From Promethearchaeota archaeon (lineage in GTDB: Archaea > Asgardarchaeota > Lokiarchaeia > Sigynarchaeales > SOKP01), in the NCBI GenBank assembly GCA_004524425.1, contig SDNN01000032.1, positions 1 to 20,764 on the forward strand: a DNA stretch of 20,764 nt, read 5' to 3'. The notes under the pieces were generated by a model. The model did no database searches. It was not told where the DNA came from and saw only the letters and a program-made list of their open reading frames with translations. Below, piece after piece: positions 7,192-15,445 of this stretch. The position numbers were made by a program, and so were the translations under genes. Numbering within the stretch: position 1 is the stretch's first letter; each line of letters begins with the position of its first letter.

Positions 7192-8319
7192 ATGATGGAT
7201 TTAGAACTTTCAGCTGACTTTCACGATTTCCTAAAAGAACAAAAAGCTAATGGAAAGAAGATAATAGCATTCATGTCTCATGATAACATACCTGAAGAAT
7301 TAATTGATGCTGGAGGATTTTTTCCCTTAAATCTCATATTTGCTGGAAATGAACAACTAATGAACGCCAGTCATGATTATTTACCTGCGACTACATGCAG
7401 TTTTGCTCAAAGTTGTATTGGTCTCTTTTCCCTAAAGCCGCGCCAATTTCAATTTTTAGAATTAATCGATTACATGATAATATCAAATCATTGCGTGTCG
7501 AATATTTGTGCTTCAGAAATCATTTCAAAATACTTTTCCATACCGAGAATTAACTTTTATATCTCCTATACTCAAGATGAAAATGCATCAAAATATTACA
7601 AGCTTGAATTATTGAATTTTAAAAAAGAACTTGAAGAAATTGCAGGAATGAAAATAGAAAATGATGAGATCTTTAAAAGCATTCAAAAATACAATACTTT
7701 CAAGGAAAAACTCTCCACTCTGAGTACGATGAATTTAAATGGAAGGAAAAAATTAGAAATGATTCAAAAAGCGATTCTCTTTGGTCCAAGCTATTTGCCT
7801 GAAATTGAGAAATTTATCGAGGAAAATGAAAATAAACAGGAAGTAAATGGGAAAGATCTAATTCTGACGGGGTGTTCAATATTTATTGGAGATGATTTAA
7901 TTGACATGATTGAAGAAAGTGGAGGAAATATCATTTTTTTTGATACATGGATTGGCAATAATTACTATTCTCAAAAATTTGAAAATGGACTTCTAAATAA
8001 AGAAAAAGATCCGATTGATTTCCTAATAGAAAGATTCATGAGAAATAAGACTGGAGATCATTCTGTTCCTTTTTATTTAGAGAATAAAGTTGCCCAGTTA
8101 GAAAAAATTTATTTCGATTACAAGCAAAAAACTGGGAAAAATTTAGCAGTAATAAACCATATCATAAAATTTTGCGATCACATATCCATCATGTCTGCTT
8201 TTTTAAAAAATAGATTACAGCAAAAAGGAATTTTTGTATTAAATCTAGAAAGAGATTATTCAAAATCAATTCGTGGTCAGATGACTACCAGAATAGAAGC
8301 CTTCTTGGAAATGATATAA
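7192..8319 (+). CDS. 2-hydroxyacyl-CoA dehydratase / benzoyl-CoA reductase subunit, HgdB/BcrC type
   Basis: The product has 375 residues, the size of HgdB/BcrC subunits (about 380). The fold pattern is that of the HGD-D family: IPEELIDAGGFFPL (33-46), then TTCSFAQSC (67-75), SNHCVSNIC (99-106), TGCSIF (226-231), IIKFCDH (324-330) and the closing LNLERDYSKSIRGQMTTRIEAFLEM. Cys69, Cys101 and Cys328 are the best candidates for the three ligands of one [4Fe-4S] cluster; Cys75 and Cys106 are extra. It should pair with an HgdA/BcrB-like partner, two of which lie downstream beyond the GTPase gene. ATG codons at 7192 and 7195 are both possible starts. Substrate cannot be read from the sequence. Confidence 0.85.
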   Translation: MMDLELSADFHDFLKEQKANGKKIIAFMSHDNIPEELIDAGGFFPLNLIFAGNEQLMNASHDYLPATTCSFAQSCIGLFSLKPRQFQFLELIDYMIISNHCVSNICASEIISKYFSIPRINFYISYTQDENASKYYKLELLNFKKELEEIAGMKIENDEIFKSIQKYNTFKEKLSTLSTMNLNGRKKLEMIQKAILFGPSYLPEIEKFIEENENKQEVNGKDLILTGCSIFIGDDLIDMIEESGGNIIFFDTWIGNNYYSQKFENGLLNKEKDPIDFLIERFMRNKTGDHSVPFYLENKVAQLEKIYFDYKQKTGKNLAVINHIIKFCDHISIMSAFLKNRLQQKGIFVLNLERDYSKSIRGQMTTRIEAFLEMI

Positions 8320-8333
8320 AGATTTTAACAGCG

Positions 8334-8343
8334 TTTTTTTTTT
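8334..8343 (+). terminator. T-tract terminator after the HgdB-like gene
   Basis: Ten consecutive T residues begin 14 nt after the stop of the HgdB-like gene. Archaeal transcription commonly ends at such T-runs without a hairpin. A weak GCGTT/AACGC pairing flanks it. Confidence 0.5.
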
Positions 8344-8505
8344 GTGATTAATAACGCAACAAGATGAAATTGGCACTAATTTTAAATAGATCAATTTTTA
8401 TTTTGAATTCAGAAAAGAAAAAAATTCTAAAATAATAAAATAGGACTCACTTACTTATTTCAAATTGTTAAGATTAAAAATATAAGTAAAGAAGTGAAAT
8501 AGAAT

Positions 8506-9264
8506 TTGCCTGATGATCATGATAACAAGATCAATGAAAAATTAGTAAAATTTGTTTGTCCAATATGTAAAGCAGAAAAAGAATTGAAGATTTCCACCTC
8601 AATAATTACTGAATCTAAACAATTAACCACAATATCAATTCAGAAGAACGAGGTTTGCGAACATCATTTTCAAGCTTTTGTTGATAAAAATTTTAGAGTT
8701 CGGGGATATCAGAAAGTAGATTATGAAATAAAAACTCGTTCTATACTGCCTGAAGGAGATTATAGTTTAAAAATAATTATAATAGGAGATTTTAAAGCAG
8801 GTAAGAGTGCTATTGCAAGACGCTTTATAGAAGACACTTTTATTAAAGAATACATTCCAACACTACAGCTAGAAATTTCCAACAAGAGTTTTGATATTGA
8901 AAATACACGTGTTAAATTAGTAATTTGGGATATTGGGGGACAAGTCATTAGCAATACTCCTTTTAGGAAACAATTTTATGAACTAGCTCAATTAGCTATA
9001 ATTGTAGTGGACAGAACTAGGAAGACAACGTTAAAAAATGCCGAAAAATGGTATAAAGATGCGACTAAAGCAATATCAAATAAAATTCCATGTATATTAG
9101 TGGGAAATAAATCAGATCTAATGGAAGAAATAGTAGTGAGTGAACAAGACTTAAAAGAAGAGGCAGATAAACTAAACTTAAATTACCTACTTACTTCTGC
9201 GAAAACTGGTGATAATATTAATAAAATTTTTTCAAATCTAACTCATCTTTATTTTGAAAATTAG
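8506..9264 (+). CDS. Ras/Rab-like small GTPase with N-terminal zinc-binding domain
   Basis: The product has 252 residues. Residues 15-70 form a small domain with CPIC (18-21) and CEHHFQAFVDKNFRVRGYQ (51-69), whose Cys/His residues suggest zinc binding. Residues 87-250 are the G domain: G1 GDFKAGKS (94-101), a switch-I Thr in YIPTL (119), G3 WDIGGQ (141-146), G4 NKSD (201-204), G5 TSAK (230-233). WDIGGQ instead of the Ras WDTAGQ resembles Arf/Rag and many Asgard GTPases. No C-terminal prenylation Cys or membrane helix is present. The start is TTG, forced by an in-frame TAG 6 nt upstream and the lack of a later Met before the zinc domain. It lies between dehydratase subunit genes; a functional link is unproven. 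Expansion of such GTPases is characteristic of Asgard archaea. Confidence 0.9.
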   Translation: MPDDHDNKINEKLVKFVCPICKAEKELKISTSIITESKQLTTISIQKNEVCEHHFQAFVDKNFRVRGYQKVDYEIKTRSILPEGDYSLKIIIIGDFKAGKSAIARRFIEDTFIKEYIPTLQLEISNKSFDIENTRVKLVIWDIGGQVISNTPFRKQFYELAQLAIIVVDRTRKTTLKNAEKWYKDATKAISNKIPCILVGNKSDLMEEIVVSEQDLKEEADKLNLNYLLTSAKTGDNINKIFSNLTHLYFEN

Positions 9265-9483
9265 AATTAGAAAGAAGCGTATCCAAAAATTTTAATTTTT
9301 AATAAATTGCTACTATTTTACATATTATATGGATTCTTATAATCTTTATAATCAATACCTAATTTTTTCCTATCAAACATTTTTATAATTAGATCATGAA
9401 TAAAATAGTTCAAAAAGCAATTGAATTTAATTTTACAAGAAGAAATAATACTTAGAGTTGCTAGAAATTAATCGAAAAAAGCA

Positions 9484-9494
9484 TTTATTATAAA
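9484..9494 (+). promoter_or_regulatory. TTTATTATAAA element upstream of the first 451-residue gene
   Basis: TTTATTATAAA lies 20 nt upstream of the ATG at 9514, followed by AAAGAGG (9498-9504) as a ribosome-binding site. The same 11 bases recur upstream of 11027 and 16894. A TATA role would imply a start of transcription at or inside the gene, so its exact job is open. Confidence 0.35.
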
Positions 9495-9513
9495 TGGAAA
9501 GAGGATAATAGTA

Positions 9514-10869
9514 ATGAGTGTATTTGCAGATGATATAGTCAGATTTTCTTCCGTGTTAAAAATCGCATATAATTTTTTGGCAGGTAGGGATTATTTAAAA
9601 AGAAAGAAATTCCGTGAAAAAAAGAAGTTAATTTCTGTTGCATTACCTTTCTCAGATTTGGCTTTTGCAACGGGGGGAGTACCTGTTTTTCCAATTAGAA
9701 TGCACGTACTTGATATTCATAAATATTTAGTATATCTAGGATCTGCTTCCAATATTTTTGGATGGGAAAGAGTATCGAATTTTTTAGGATTTCTCAAAAG
9801 TTCTGGAATAGAAGAATTGAGTAAGATTGTGGATGAAATCATTGATGATACCATCGATACTATTAATCATAAATATAATGAGATGTACGAACTTGGAATT
9901 GAAAGGGGTATCTCAAGTGATTTCTGCTATGGCATAACCTCATTGTATGGCCAACATGTAGCAAAAGGAAAAAATTGTGATGCTGTCTTGAACTTTTCAA
10001 TTAGATGTAGTGCTTATAATAAATATTTGGAGTCCTTAAAGACCATTCCTAATTCCCCAAAACAGGTTTGGATAGATATTCCTCCTCGCAATATAGGAAA
10101 TGCACTGGAATTATTAACTGATAACATTTCAAGAGGGATAACCCAATTAGAAGAGATAACTGGTGTTTCTTGTAGTGACAACGATTTAAGATCTCATTTT
10201 TTATTAGGAAACCAGGTAAAGCAATGTTATAAAACCATTTTACACGATATTGCTTTATCAGATTTTTATCCTTGCAATCCTGCAACTTTTTCAGAGATTT
10301 TAGTTTTATTAAATCATACTTTTCAAGATTATAATTCAAATGCGAAAAGATATGCTGATAACATGAATCACTTGGTCAATGAAATGAAAGAGAGAATTAG
10401 AAAAGGTGTTGGCATGGAAGTATCAAAAAGACCTAAAATCCTTATAACACCAATGTTTGGGGGATGGGAACCTAAAACTCATGAAATTATTTATGAATTG
10501 GGGGGAAGAGTACTCTATGCTGATTGGGACATGTTATTTCTTTTGGAGGAGATCGATGTTTCAAGGAATGCGAATCCCGTTGAAGAATATGCGAAATACC
10601 TCATGAAAACCACCACAAGCGGAATTGGGTGTGATAACGATATTCTTACAGACTCATATGTAAGAATAGCTGAGAAATTAGATGTCGATGGTTTAATTTT
10701 TATCCAACTCTTCGGATGTCATTCAATTTCAAATTGTTATAGCATGTTGAGAGAAAAATTACGGCGCGAATTAGAAATACCCAATATTGCCTTGACCTTT
10801 AACAAGATAGGTGAAAATCTAGAACAAGTGAAGACTCGGTTAGGAGCTTTCATGGAAATGTTTAATTAG
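9514..10869 (+). CDS. 2-hydroxyacyl-CoA dehydratase-family subunit, HgdA/BcrB-like, paralogue 1
   Basis: The product has 451 residues, a soluble HGD-D family protein of HgdA/BcrB length (about 440-480). Recognisable parts are GGVPVFPIRM (54-63, the 'AAGA.P' position), the SSDFCYGITSLYG stretch (Cys138), IRCSAYNK (Cys165), VWIDIPP (185-191), ITGVSCSDNDL, FGGWEP, and the end DGLIFIQLFGCHSISN (Cys402) through TRLGAFMEM. Cys138, Cys165 and Cys402 have the spacing of the three cluster ligands; the first-to-third distance (264) matches the 375-residue partner (259). It also has Cys155, Cys220, Cys238 and Cys408, absent from the next gene. It starts with MSVFADDIVRF and has a ribosome-binding site AAAGAGG 9 nt before the ATG. 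It probably pairs with the HgdB-like protein or with its own paralogue. Confidence 0.8.
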   Translation: MSVFADDIVRFSSVLKIAYNFLAGRDYLKRKKFREKKKLISVALPFSDLAFATGGVPVFPIRMHVLDIHKYLVYLGSASNIFGWERVSNFLGFLKSSGIEELSKIVDEIIDDTIDTINHKYNEMYELGIERGISSDFCYGITSLYGQHVAKGKNCDAVLNFSIRCSAYNKYLESLKTIPNSPKQVWIDIPPRNIGNALELLTDNISRGITQLEEITGVSCSDNDLRSHFLLGNQVKQCYKTILHDIALSDFYPCNPATFSEILVLLNHTFQDYNSNAKRYADNMNHLVNEMKERIRKGVGMEVSKRPKILITPMFGGWEPKTHEIIYELGGRVLYADWDMLFLLEEIDVSRNANPVEEYAKYLMKTTTSGIGCDNDILTDSYVRIAEKLDVDGLIFIQLFGCHSISNCYSMLREKLRRELEIPNIALTFNKIGENLEQVKTRLGAFMEMFN

Positions 10870-10944
10870 CCATTTTCAGTAAAATACCACTTCTCTATTT
10901 TTCATATTCGTAAAAGTAAGTCTTCTGCACGTGTTCTCATAAAT

Positions 10945-10955
10945 TTTATTATAAA
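10945..10955 (+). promoter_or_regulatory. TTTATTATAAA promoter-like element upstream of paralogue 2
   Basis: This is an identical 11-base element 72 nt upstream of the start at 11027, inside the 157-nt gap between the paralogues. It suggests the second paralogue has its own promoter, possibly as a leftover of duplication. Confidence 0.35.
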
Positions 10956-11026
10956 ACCTTGATAATTCTTTAATATTGAATCTAGAGTATTGCTTAGATG
11001 TAGGTTTTTGGAGATATTTTTAAAAA

Positions 11027-12376
11027 ATGAGTGTATACACGGATGACGTTGTTAGTTTTACACCTGTCTTGAAAATGGCATATAACTTCTTAACGGGCAG
11101 AGAGTATTTAAAAAAAAGAAAGTCCAGAGATAGAAAGAAACTTATATCCGTGGCATTAGGCTTTCCAGATTTAGTGTTTGCGTCAGATTCAGTGCCTGTT
11201 TTTCCAATAAGATTGGAATCTTTTGAACAAAATAAATTACTTTTTACCTTAAGTTCTGCTAGTACGGTTATTGGTTGGGATCTGACTTCAAAAATTCTAG
11301 ATATTGCTCGAAGGTTCGATGTATTAAAAATTTTAGACACGACTTTAGATAACGTTATACGTTCAACTAATGATAAGTACAATGAAATGTATGACTTAGC
11401 GGAGCAAAATCATGTTCCGGGTGAATTATGCTTTGGGATTAAAGCGTTATACGGCATGCATATTTCGAAAGGTGATTTAATAGATGCAAATTTAAATTTT
11501 GCGATTAGGTGCAGTGAATGGAATAAGTTTTCAGAAAATCTTAAAGCAATTGTCCCAAATCAAGTCTGGGTGGATATTCCTGCTTCAACTTTAGGAAATA
11601 ACAAAAAAATCCAAGAAATAATGCAAGAAAACATAAAAAAAGCAATAATCGAATTGGAAAACATTACGGGTAATGTGGTTTCAGATAATAGCTTAAAAAA
11701 GCAATTTAGAATTGGAAACCAAGTAAAAAGGTTTTATAAAACAGTATTATATGAAATTGGCTCATCTAATTATCTCCCCTGTAAACCTGCAACATTTAGC
11801 GAAATTTTAGCTTTATTAACCATTACATATCAAGATTACAATTCTAACGCTCAGAGATATTTAGAAAATTTTAGTCAATTAGTAAAAGAAATGAGAGAAA
11901 GAATTAAAAAAAATAAAGGCCCGGATGTGACCGACATGCCTAAAATTGTGTTAACTCCTATTTTCCAAGGTTGGGAACCTTACATCCATGAAATCATTGA
12001 TGACCTAGGAGGAGTAGTAATATATGCTGACTGGGATATTTTGGGGCTATTGGAGGAAATTCCGGTATCAAGAGATTCTGATCCCATTGAAGATTATGCC
12101 CGCTTTCTTTTTGACGCCTCTAATAGAGGATTAGGATGTGACATGGAAAACTTGACTAATTCGTATCTAAAATCTGCTAAAAATTTAGGAATAGACGGCT
12201 TTATTTTTAATCAAGTATACGGTTGTAGTGCCTTGTCCAATATTTATTCAGATCTAGGACAGAAAATTGAAAAGCAGCTTGAGCTCCCTACTATTGGGAT
12301 AAATTTCAAGAGAATTGGTGAAAATATTCATGAAGTGAGAAATAGATTGAGCTCCTTCATGCATAAATTTGTATAA
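11027..12376 (+). CDS. 2-hydroxyacyl-CoA dehydratase-family subunit, HgdA/BcrB-like, paralogue 2
   Basis: The product has 449 residues, aligning end to end with the preceding gene: same N terminus (MSV.xDD.V.F..VLK.AYNFL.GR.YLK), shared VPVFPIR, VW.DIP, NQVK..YKT, PC.PATFSEIL, QDYNSNA.RY, YADWD, GCD and YGC/FGC blocks. The five shared cysteines are Cys135, Cys162, Cys252, Cys371 and Cys400; the first, second and fifth are the likely cluster ligands. It lacks the extra cysteines of paralogue 1, so the two are probably not interchangeable. The pair may form an alpha/alpha' heterodimer or serve two different substrates. GGAGAT lies a few bases before the ATG. The catalytic substrate is unknown. 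Confidence 0.8.
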   Translation: MSVYTDDVVSFTPVLKMAYNFLTGREYLKKRKSRDRKKLISVALGFPDLVFASDSVPVFPIRLESFEQNKLLFTLSSASTVIGWDLTSKILDIARRFDVLKILDTTLDNVIRSTNDKYNEMYDLAEQNHVPGELCFGIKALYGMHISKGDLIDANLNFAIRCSEWNKFSENLKAIVPNQVWVDIPASTLGNNKKIQEIMQENIKKAIIELENITGNVVSDNSLKKQFRIGNQVKRFYKTVLYEIGSSNYLPCKPATFSEILALLTITYQDYNSNAQRYLENFSQLVKEMRERIKKNKGPDVTDMPKIVLTPIFQGWEPYIHEIIDDLGGVVIYADWDILGLLEEIPVSRDSDPIEDYARFLFDASNRGLGCDMENLTNSYLKSAKNLGIDGFIFNQVYGCSALSNIYSDLGQKIEKQLELPTIGINFKRIGENIHEVRNRLSSFMHKFV

Positions 12377-12405
12377 AAAATAACTCATTTTAAAAAAATG
12401 ATAAT

Positions 12406-13005
12406 TTAACTTCCCCACAAATCAGAGGGCTTGAGCAGATGTGGTTCTTCATCCTCATCATCCTTCTTCTTTTCATGAGGATCAACCCATTCGGCGTTTT
12501 CAGAGGTAGCGGCAGGTGCGGATTGCTGGGTTCCAGAAGCCTGAGTCGCGCTGGGTCTCTTTAAACCTGTAGGAGGGGTTAATCCTGATCCAGCAGTTAT
12601 TGCTTCTGGTTTAGGTTTACTTGAGACTTGAGGGGCTGCTTGTACAACATAGCTTCCCGATTGGAGCACTTTCAATTCGCTTAAAACCTTCTCTAAATTC
12701 ATTGATTGCACGCTTTTATTCATCGTGTCCATGATTTCTCTTAATGATTTGGAGGTTTCTCTTAAACCCTTTGGATTTATTCCCGTTAATAGAGAATCTA
12801 AATTAGCATTGATGTTTTCATTGATTTCTTGCAAAGAATCCAAAACTGCTTCCCAATGTTTATTCATCTGAGATTCAATAGCTCGAATCATTTTAATTGT
12901 CTCATTCATAAAATTAACATGCGCTTCATAGCGTTCCTCATCTTTTGCTCTCAAATCAGAAATTAACATGATTAATTTACGTAATGCTTCTTTCTCTTCA
13001 GACAT
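12406..13005 (-). CDS. Unrecognised coiled-coil protein with disordered linker and acidic C-terminal tail
   Basis: The product has 199 residues. Residues 1-110 are predicted long helices with heptad-like hydrophobics (coiled coil), from LRKLIMLISDLRAKDEERYEAH to LREIMDTMNKSVQSMNLEKVL. Residues about 115-170 are a Pro/Ala/Ser/Thr/Gln-rich, probably disordered linker. The end is a charged stretch, EKKKDDEDEEPHLLK, followed by PSDLWGS at the very C terminus. No signal peptide or membrane segment is visible. The linker is more GC-rich than the surrounding DNA. The layout (oligomerising helix, flexible tether, short terminal motif) suggests a scaffold that presents a docking peptide, but I do not recognise the family. 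It converges with paralogue 2 (29-nt gap) and is divergent to the MaoC gene. Confidence 0.85.
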   Translation of the reverse strand: MSEEKEALRKLIMLISDLRAKDEERYEAHVNFMNETIKMIRAIESQMNKHWEAVLDSLQEINENINANLDSLLTGINPKGLRETSKSLREIMDTMNKSVQSMNLEKVLSELKVLQSGSYVVQAAPQVSSKPKPEAITAGSGLTPPTGLKRPSATQASGTQQSAPAATSENAEWVDPHEKKKDDEDEEPHLLKPSDLWGS

Positions 13006-13085
13006 TTTTGAATCTAATCTCTATTATTTTCTTTATTTTATTAATGATTATTTAGAAATATATATCTATTTGTTTCTTAAATCAT

Positions 13086-13111
13086 ACTAAAACTTCTTTT
13101 TATATTTTAGT
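13086..13111. repeat. Inverted repeat in the coiled-coil/MaoC divergent gap
   Basis: ACTAAAA (13086-13092) and TTTTAGT (13105-13111) are seven-base complementary arms around a T-rich 12-base centre. They lie midway in the 200-nt gap between divergent starts at 13005 and 13206. AT-rich composition makes chance possible. Confidence 0.25.
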
Positions 13112-13205
13112 TTTAATTAGTTTAATCCACGCAGCTAAAACAAATCAAAAATAGCAATTCATCTATAAAATAAGGTTTAATTTATTTACAATATACTTAA
13201 AACTA

Positions 13206-13640
13206 ATGATAATAGGCAAAAGCATCGAAGAATTTGAAATCGGCATGGAAGCAGAATTCTCACATACCTTTACCCAGGAAGAGACTGAACTCATGGCTGA
13301 GCTTATTGGAGATCATAATCCCTTCCATTATGAATGCGAATTTGTGAGAAAAACTCGCTTTAAAAAACCAATAGTGCACGGGTTATTGGTTGGAGGCATG
13401 ATAAGCCATTTTGGTGGTGATTTATTTCCAGGACCTGGTTGCCTCGCTGAAACCATTGAGTTTAAATTTCTCAAGCCGGTATATTTTGGAGAAACGATTA
13501 AAGCTATAGCGAAGATAACGGAAGTAGACATAAAAAACAATCGACTTGCTTTTGTAATGTCTGGCTTTAATGAGAGGGGAGAGAAAGTAGTAGAGGCTAG
13601 CGCAACTTGCATTCCTTACCAGATTGAAGTAAGTGATTAA
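13206..13640 (+). CDS. MaoC-family (R)-specific enoyl-CoA hydratase
   Basis: The product has 144 residues, a single hot-dog domain of the PhaJ/MaoC type. The hydratase-2 motif GDHNPFHYECEFVRKTRFKK runs into PIVHG; Asp36 and His41 are the catalytic pair, with Asn38 between them and the Pro-Ile-Val-His-Gly loop closing the site. It adds or removes water at trans-2-enoyl-CoA / (R)-3-hydroxyacyl-CoA. In this neighbourhood it could process enoyl-CoA made by the dehydratase module, or serve lipid or polyester metabolism. No DNA shows co-transcription with that module. The start is ATG, with no clear ribosome-binding site. Confidence 0.9.
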   Translation: MIIGKSIEEFEIGMEAEFSHTFTQEETELMAELIGDHNPFHYECEFVRKTRFKKPIVHGLLVGGMISHFGGDLFPGPGCLAETIEFKFLKPVYFGETIKAIAKITEVDIKNNRLAFVMSGFNERGEKVVEASATCIPYQIEVSD

Positions 13641-13825
13641 ATGACAATCTGAAAATTGAAATGTTGGCATTAAAATCCAAAAAATTTTGAGATGATTAAA
13701 TTAAAGCTACCAGGGCACATGAAAAGAAAAACCTGATTTAGCACTTCTATTAATTACAAAAAAGAATATAAACTCCATTCAATTAAAATTAATAATAGAA
13801 ACATGTGTTTATTTATAATAAGACA

Positions 13826-15319
13826 ATGTCATATAACAAATTAAAATGGCCAAAGCATCCAAAAATATTAGAAATTAATACTTGGCCATGGCTTAATAAT
13901 CTATCGGGAAAGTATAATGATTCCATCAATCTAAATAATGTACCACAAGAAATCATTAATAATAAATTTAGAAATTTTGATGTCATTTGGCTCATGGGCG
14001 TCTGGGAAAGAAGTCCACAAGGAAGAGAAATTGCTCTTGAAGACCCATACCTTCAGGAGGAATATCATGATGCTCTAAGGAAATTCAAACCTGAAGATGT
14101 GGTGGGATCTCCATATTCTATCCATTATTATCGAGTTGATGATCATCTCGGTGGCAATGATGGATTAAAGGCTTTTCGCAAGCAATTAATAGATTCTGAA
14201 TTACTTTTGATTTTAGATTACGTTCCAAATCACGTTGCCGTAGATCACATGTGGACTTTATTAAAATCCGATGTTTTCATAAAGGGCACGGAAAAAGATT
14301 TGCTTTCTCATCCAAAAGAGTTTTGCAAGATTGTTGATCAAGTGTATGCTCATGGGAAAGATCCTTATTTTCCTCCCTGGGGCGATACCATTCAGATTAA
14401 CGCATTCTCTTCCGAAGCTAGAGAGAAATCAATATACACCTTATTAGAAATTGCTCAGCTTTGTGATGGGATACGTTGTGATATGGCGATGCTCATGACG
14501 AACAAAATTTTTTCTCAAACCTGGGGGGAAAGAGCTGGTCCACCTCCGGAGGAAGAATTTTGGGTGGATATCATTAAATCTATACGAAAAGATTATCCTA
14601 ATTTTACATTTTTGGCTGAAGTATATTGGAACATGGAATGGGAATTACAACAGCAGGGATTTGACTATTGTTATGACAAGAAATTACATGATCGACTAAT
14701 TCATGATAATGCCCATTCAGTCAGAGAACATTTAAAAGCAGATTGGGATTATCAAAGGAAACTGATCAGATTTATAGAAAATCATGATGAAAAAAGGGCA
14801 ATTAAGGTTCTTGGAGAGAGCAAATCGAAAGCAGCTGCGGTAATAATTTGTACCATACCAGGTGCTAAATTAATCTATGAAGGGCAAATGAAGGGATATA
14901 AAATTAAATGGCCAGTTCAACTAGGCAGGAGAATTAATGAAGAGAATAATTTAGAATTAATGGGATTTTATAAAAATCTAATAGAAGCAACGCCCAGCAG
15001 TGAATTTGAAGATGGAAACTGGGCATTATGTAACATAGAACAGGTTAACGATGCTGATATTTCAAATAACAACTTAATTGGGTATCAATGGTGGTCAGAA
15101 GATAAATATCGGGTGATTATTGTGAATTACAGCGAATTTAAGTCTCGAGGTCAGGTCAAAATCGAAAAATTAAATTTTGGCACCTATGAATGGGAATTTA
15201 ATGATTTGCTCAATCAAAATATTTATAGATATAATGGTCAAAATCTAAGCATGTATGGGTTGTATGTAGAATTAAATCCCTGGAATAGTCATATTTTCGA
15301 TCTGAAGCGTTTAAATTAA
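13826..15319 (+). CDS. Intracellular alpha-amylase family (GH13) glycosidase
   Basis: The product has about 497 residues from the ATG at 13826; an in-frame GTG at 13805 adds seven unconserved-looking residues. Without a signal peptide it should act in the cytoplasm on alpha-glucans or maltodextrins. Conserved GH13 regions are present: DYVPNH (region I), GIRCDMA with the nucleophile Asp219, FLAEVYW with the acid/base Glu265, and IENHDEKRA with the transition-state Asp321 (numbered from the ATG). The start ILEINTWPWLNNLSG and the WERSPQGREIAL loop recall a poorly characterised prokaryotic GH13 group. A C-terminal beta domain follows (VIIVNYSEFKSRGQV). The exact specificity cannot be given. Confidence 0.88.
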   Translation: MSYNKLKWPKHPKILEINTWPWLNNLSGKYNDSINLNNVPQEIINNKFRNFDVIWLMGVWERSPQGREIALEDPYLQEEYHDALRKFKPEDVVGSPYSIHYYRVDDHLGGNDGLKAFRKQLIDSELLLILDYVPNHVAVDHMWTLLKSDVFIKGTEKDLLSHPKEFCKIVDQVYAHGKDPYFPPWGDTIQINAFSSEAREKSIYTLLEIAQLCDGIRCDMAMLMTNKIFSQTWGERAGPPPEEEFWVDIIKSIRKDYPNFTFLAEVYWNMEWELQQQGFDYCYDKKLHDRLIHDNAHSVREHLKADWDYQRKLIRFIENHDEKRAIKVLGESKSKAAAVIICTIPGAKLIYEGQMKGYKIKWPVQLGRRINEENNLELMGFYKNLIEATPSSEFEDGNWALCNIEQVNDADISNNNLIGYQWWSEDKYRVIIVNYSEFKSRGQVKIEKLNFGTYEWEFNDLLNQNIYRYNGQNLSMYGLYVELNPWNSHIFDLKRLN

Positions 15320-15359
15320 AGATTCATGGTTAAATAACTTGAAATTTACCTAAAGATAC

Positions 15360-15366
15360 TTTTTTT
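15360..15366 (+). terminator. T-tract after the GH13 gene
   Basis: Seven T residues lie 41 nt past the stop codon, in an otherwise mixed AT context, and fit an archaeal T-tract terminator. No hairpin is needed or obvious. Confidence 0.35.
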
Positions 15367-15445
15367 AACAACTTTTATCACATTTAAGATGTCCTTAATT
15401 TCTTATTAAAGAATATTTTAATACAATTGTCAATTAATTTCAATA

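Noticed and set aside
9265..9513. tRNA or small RNA in the largest intergenic gap
   Set aside because: There is no GC-rich stems, TTC-loop or CCA-like pattern; only AT-rich sequence and a 19-codon frame without support.
10049..10339. Minus-strand open frame of 96 codons
   Set aside because: It is antisense to the first dehydratase paralogue, with no recognisable features.
11020..11382. Minus-strand open frame of 120 codons
   Set aside because: It is a shadow of the second dehydratase paralogue, which has strong protein-level conservation with its tandem copy.
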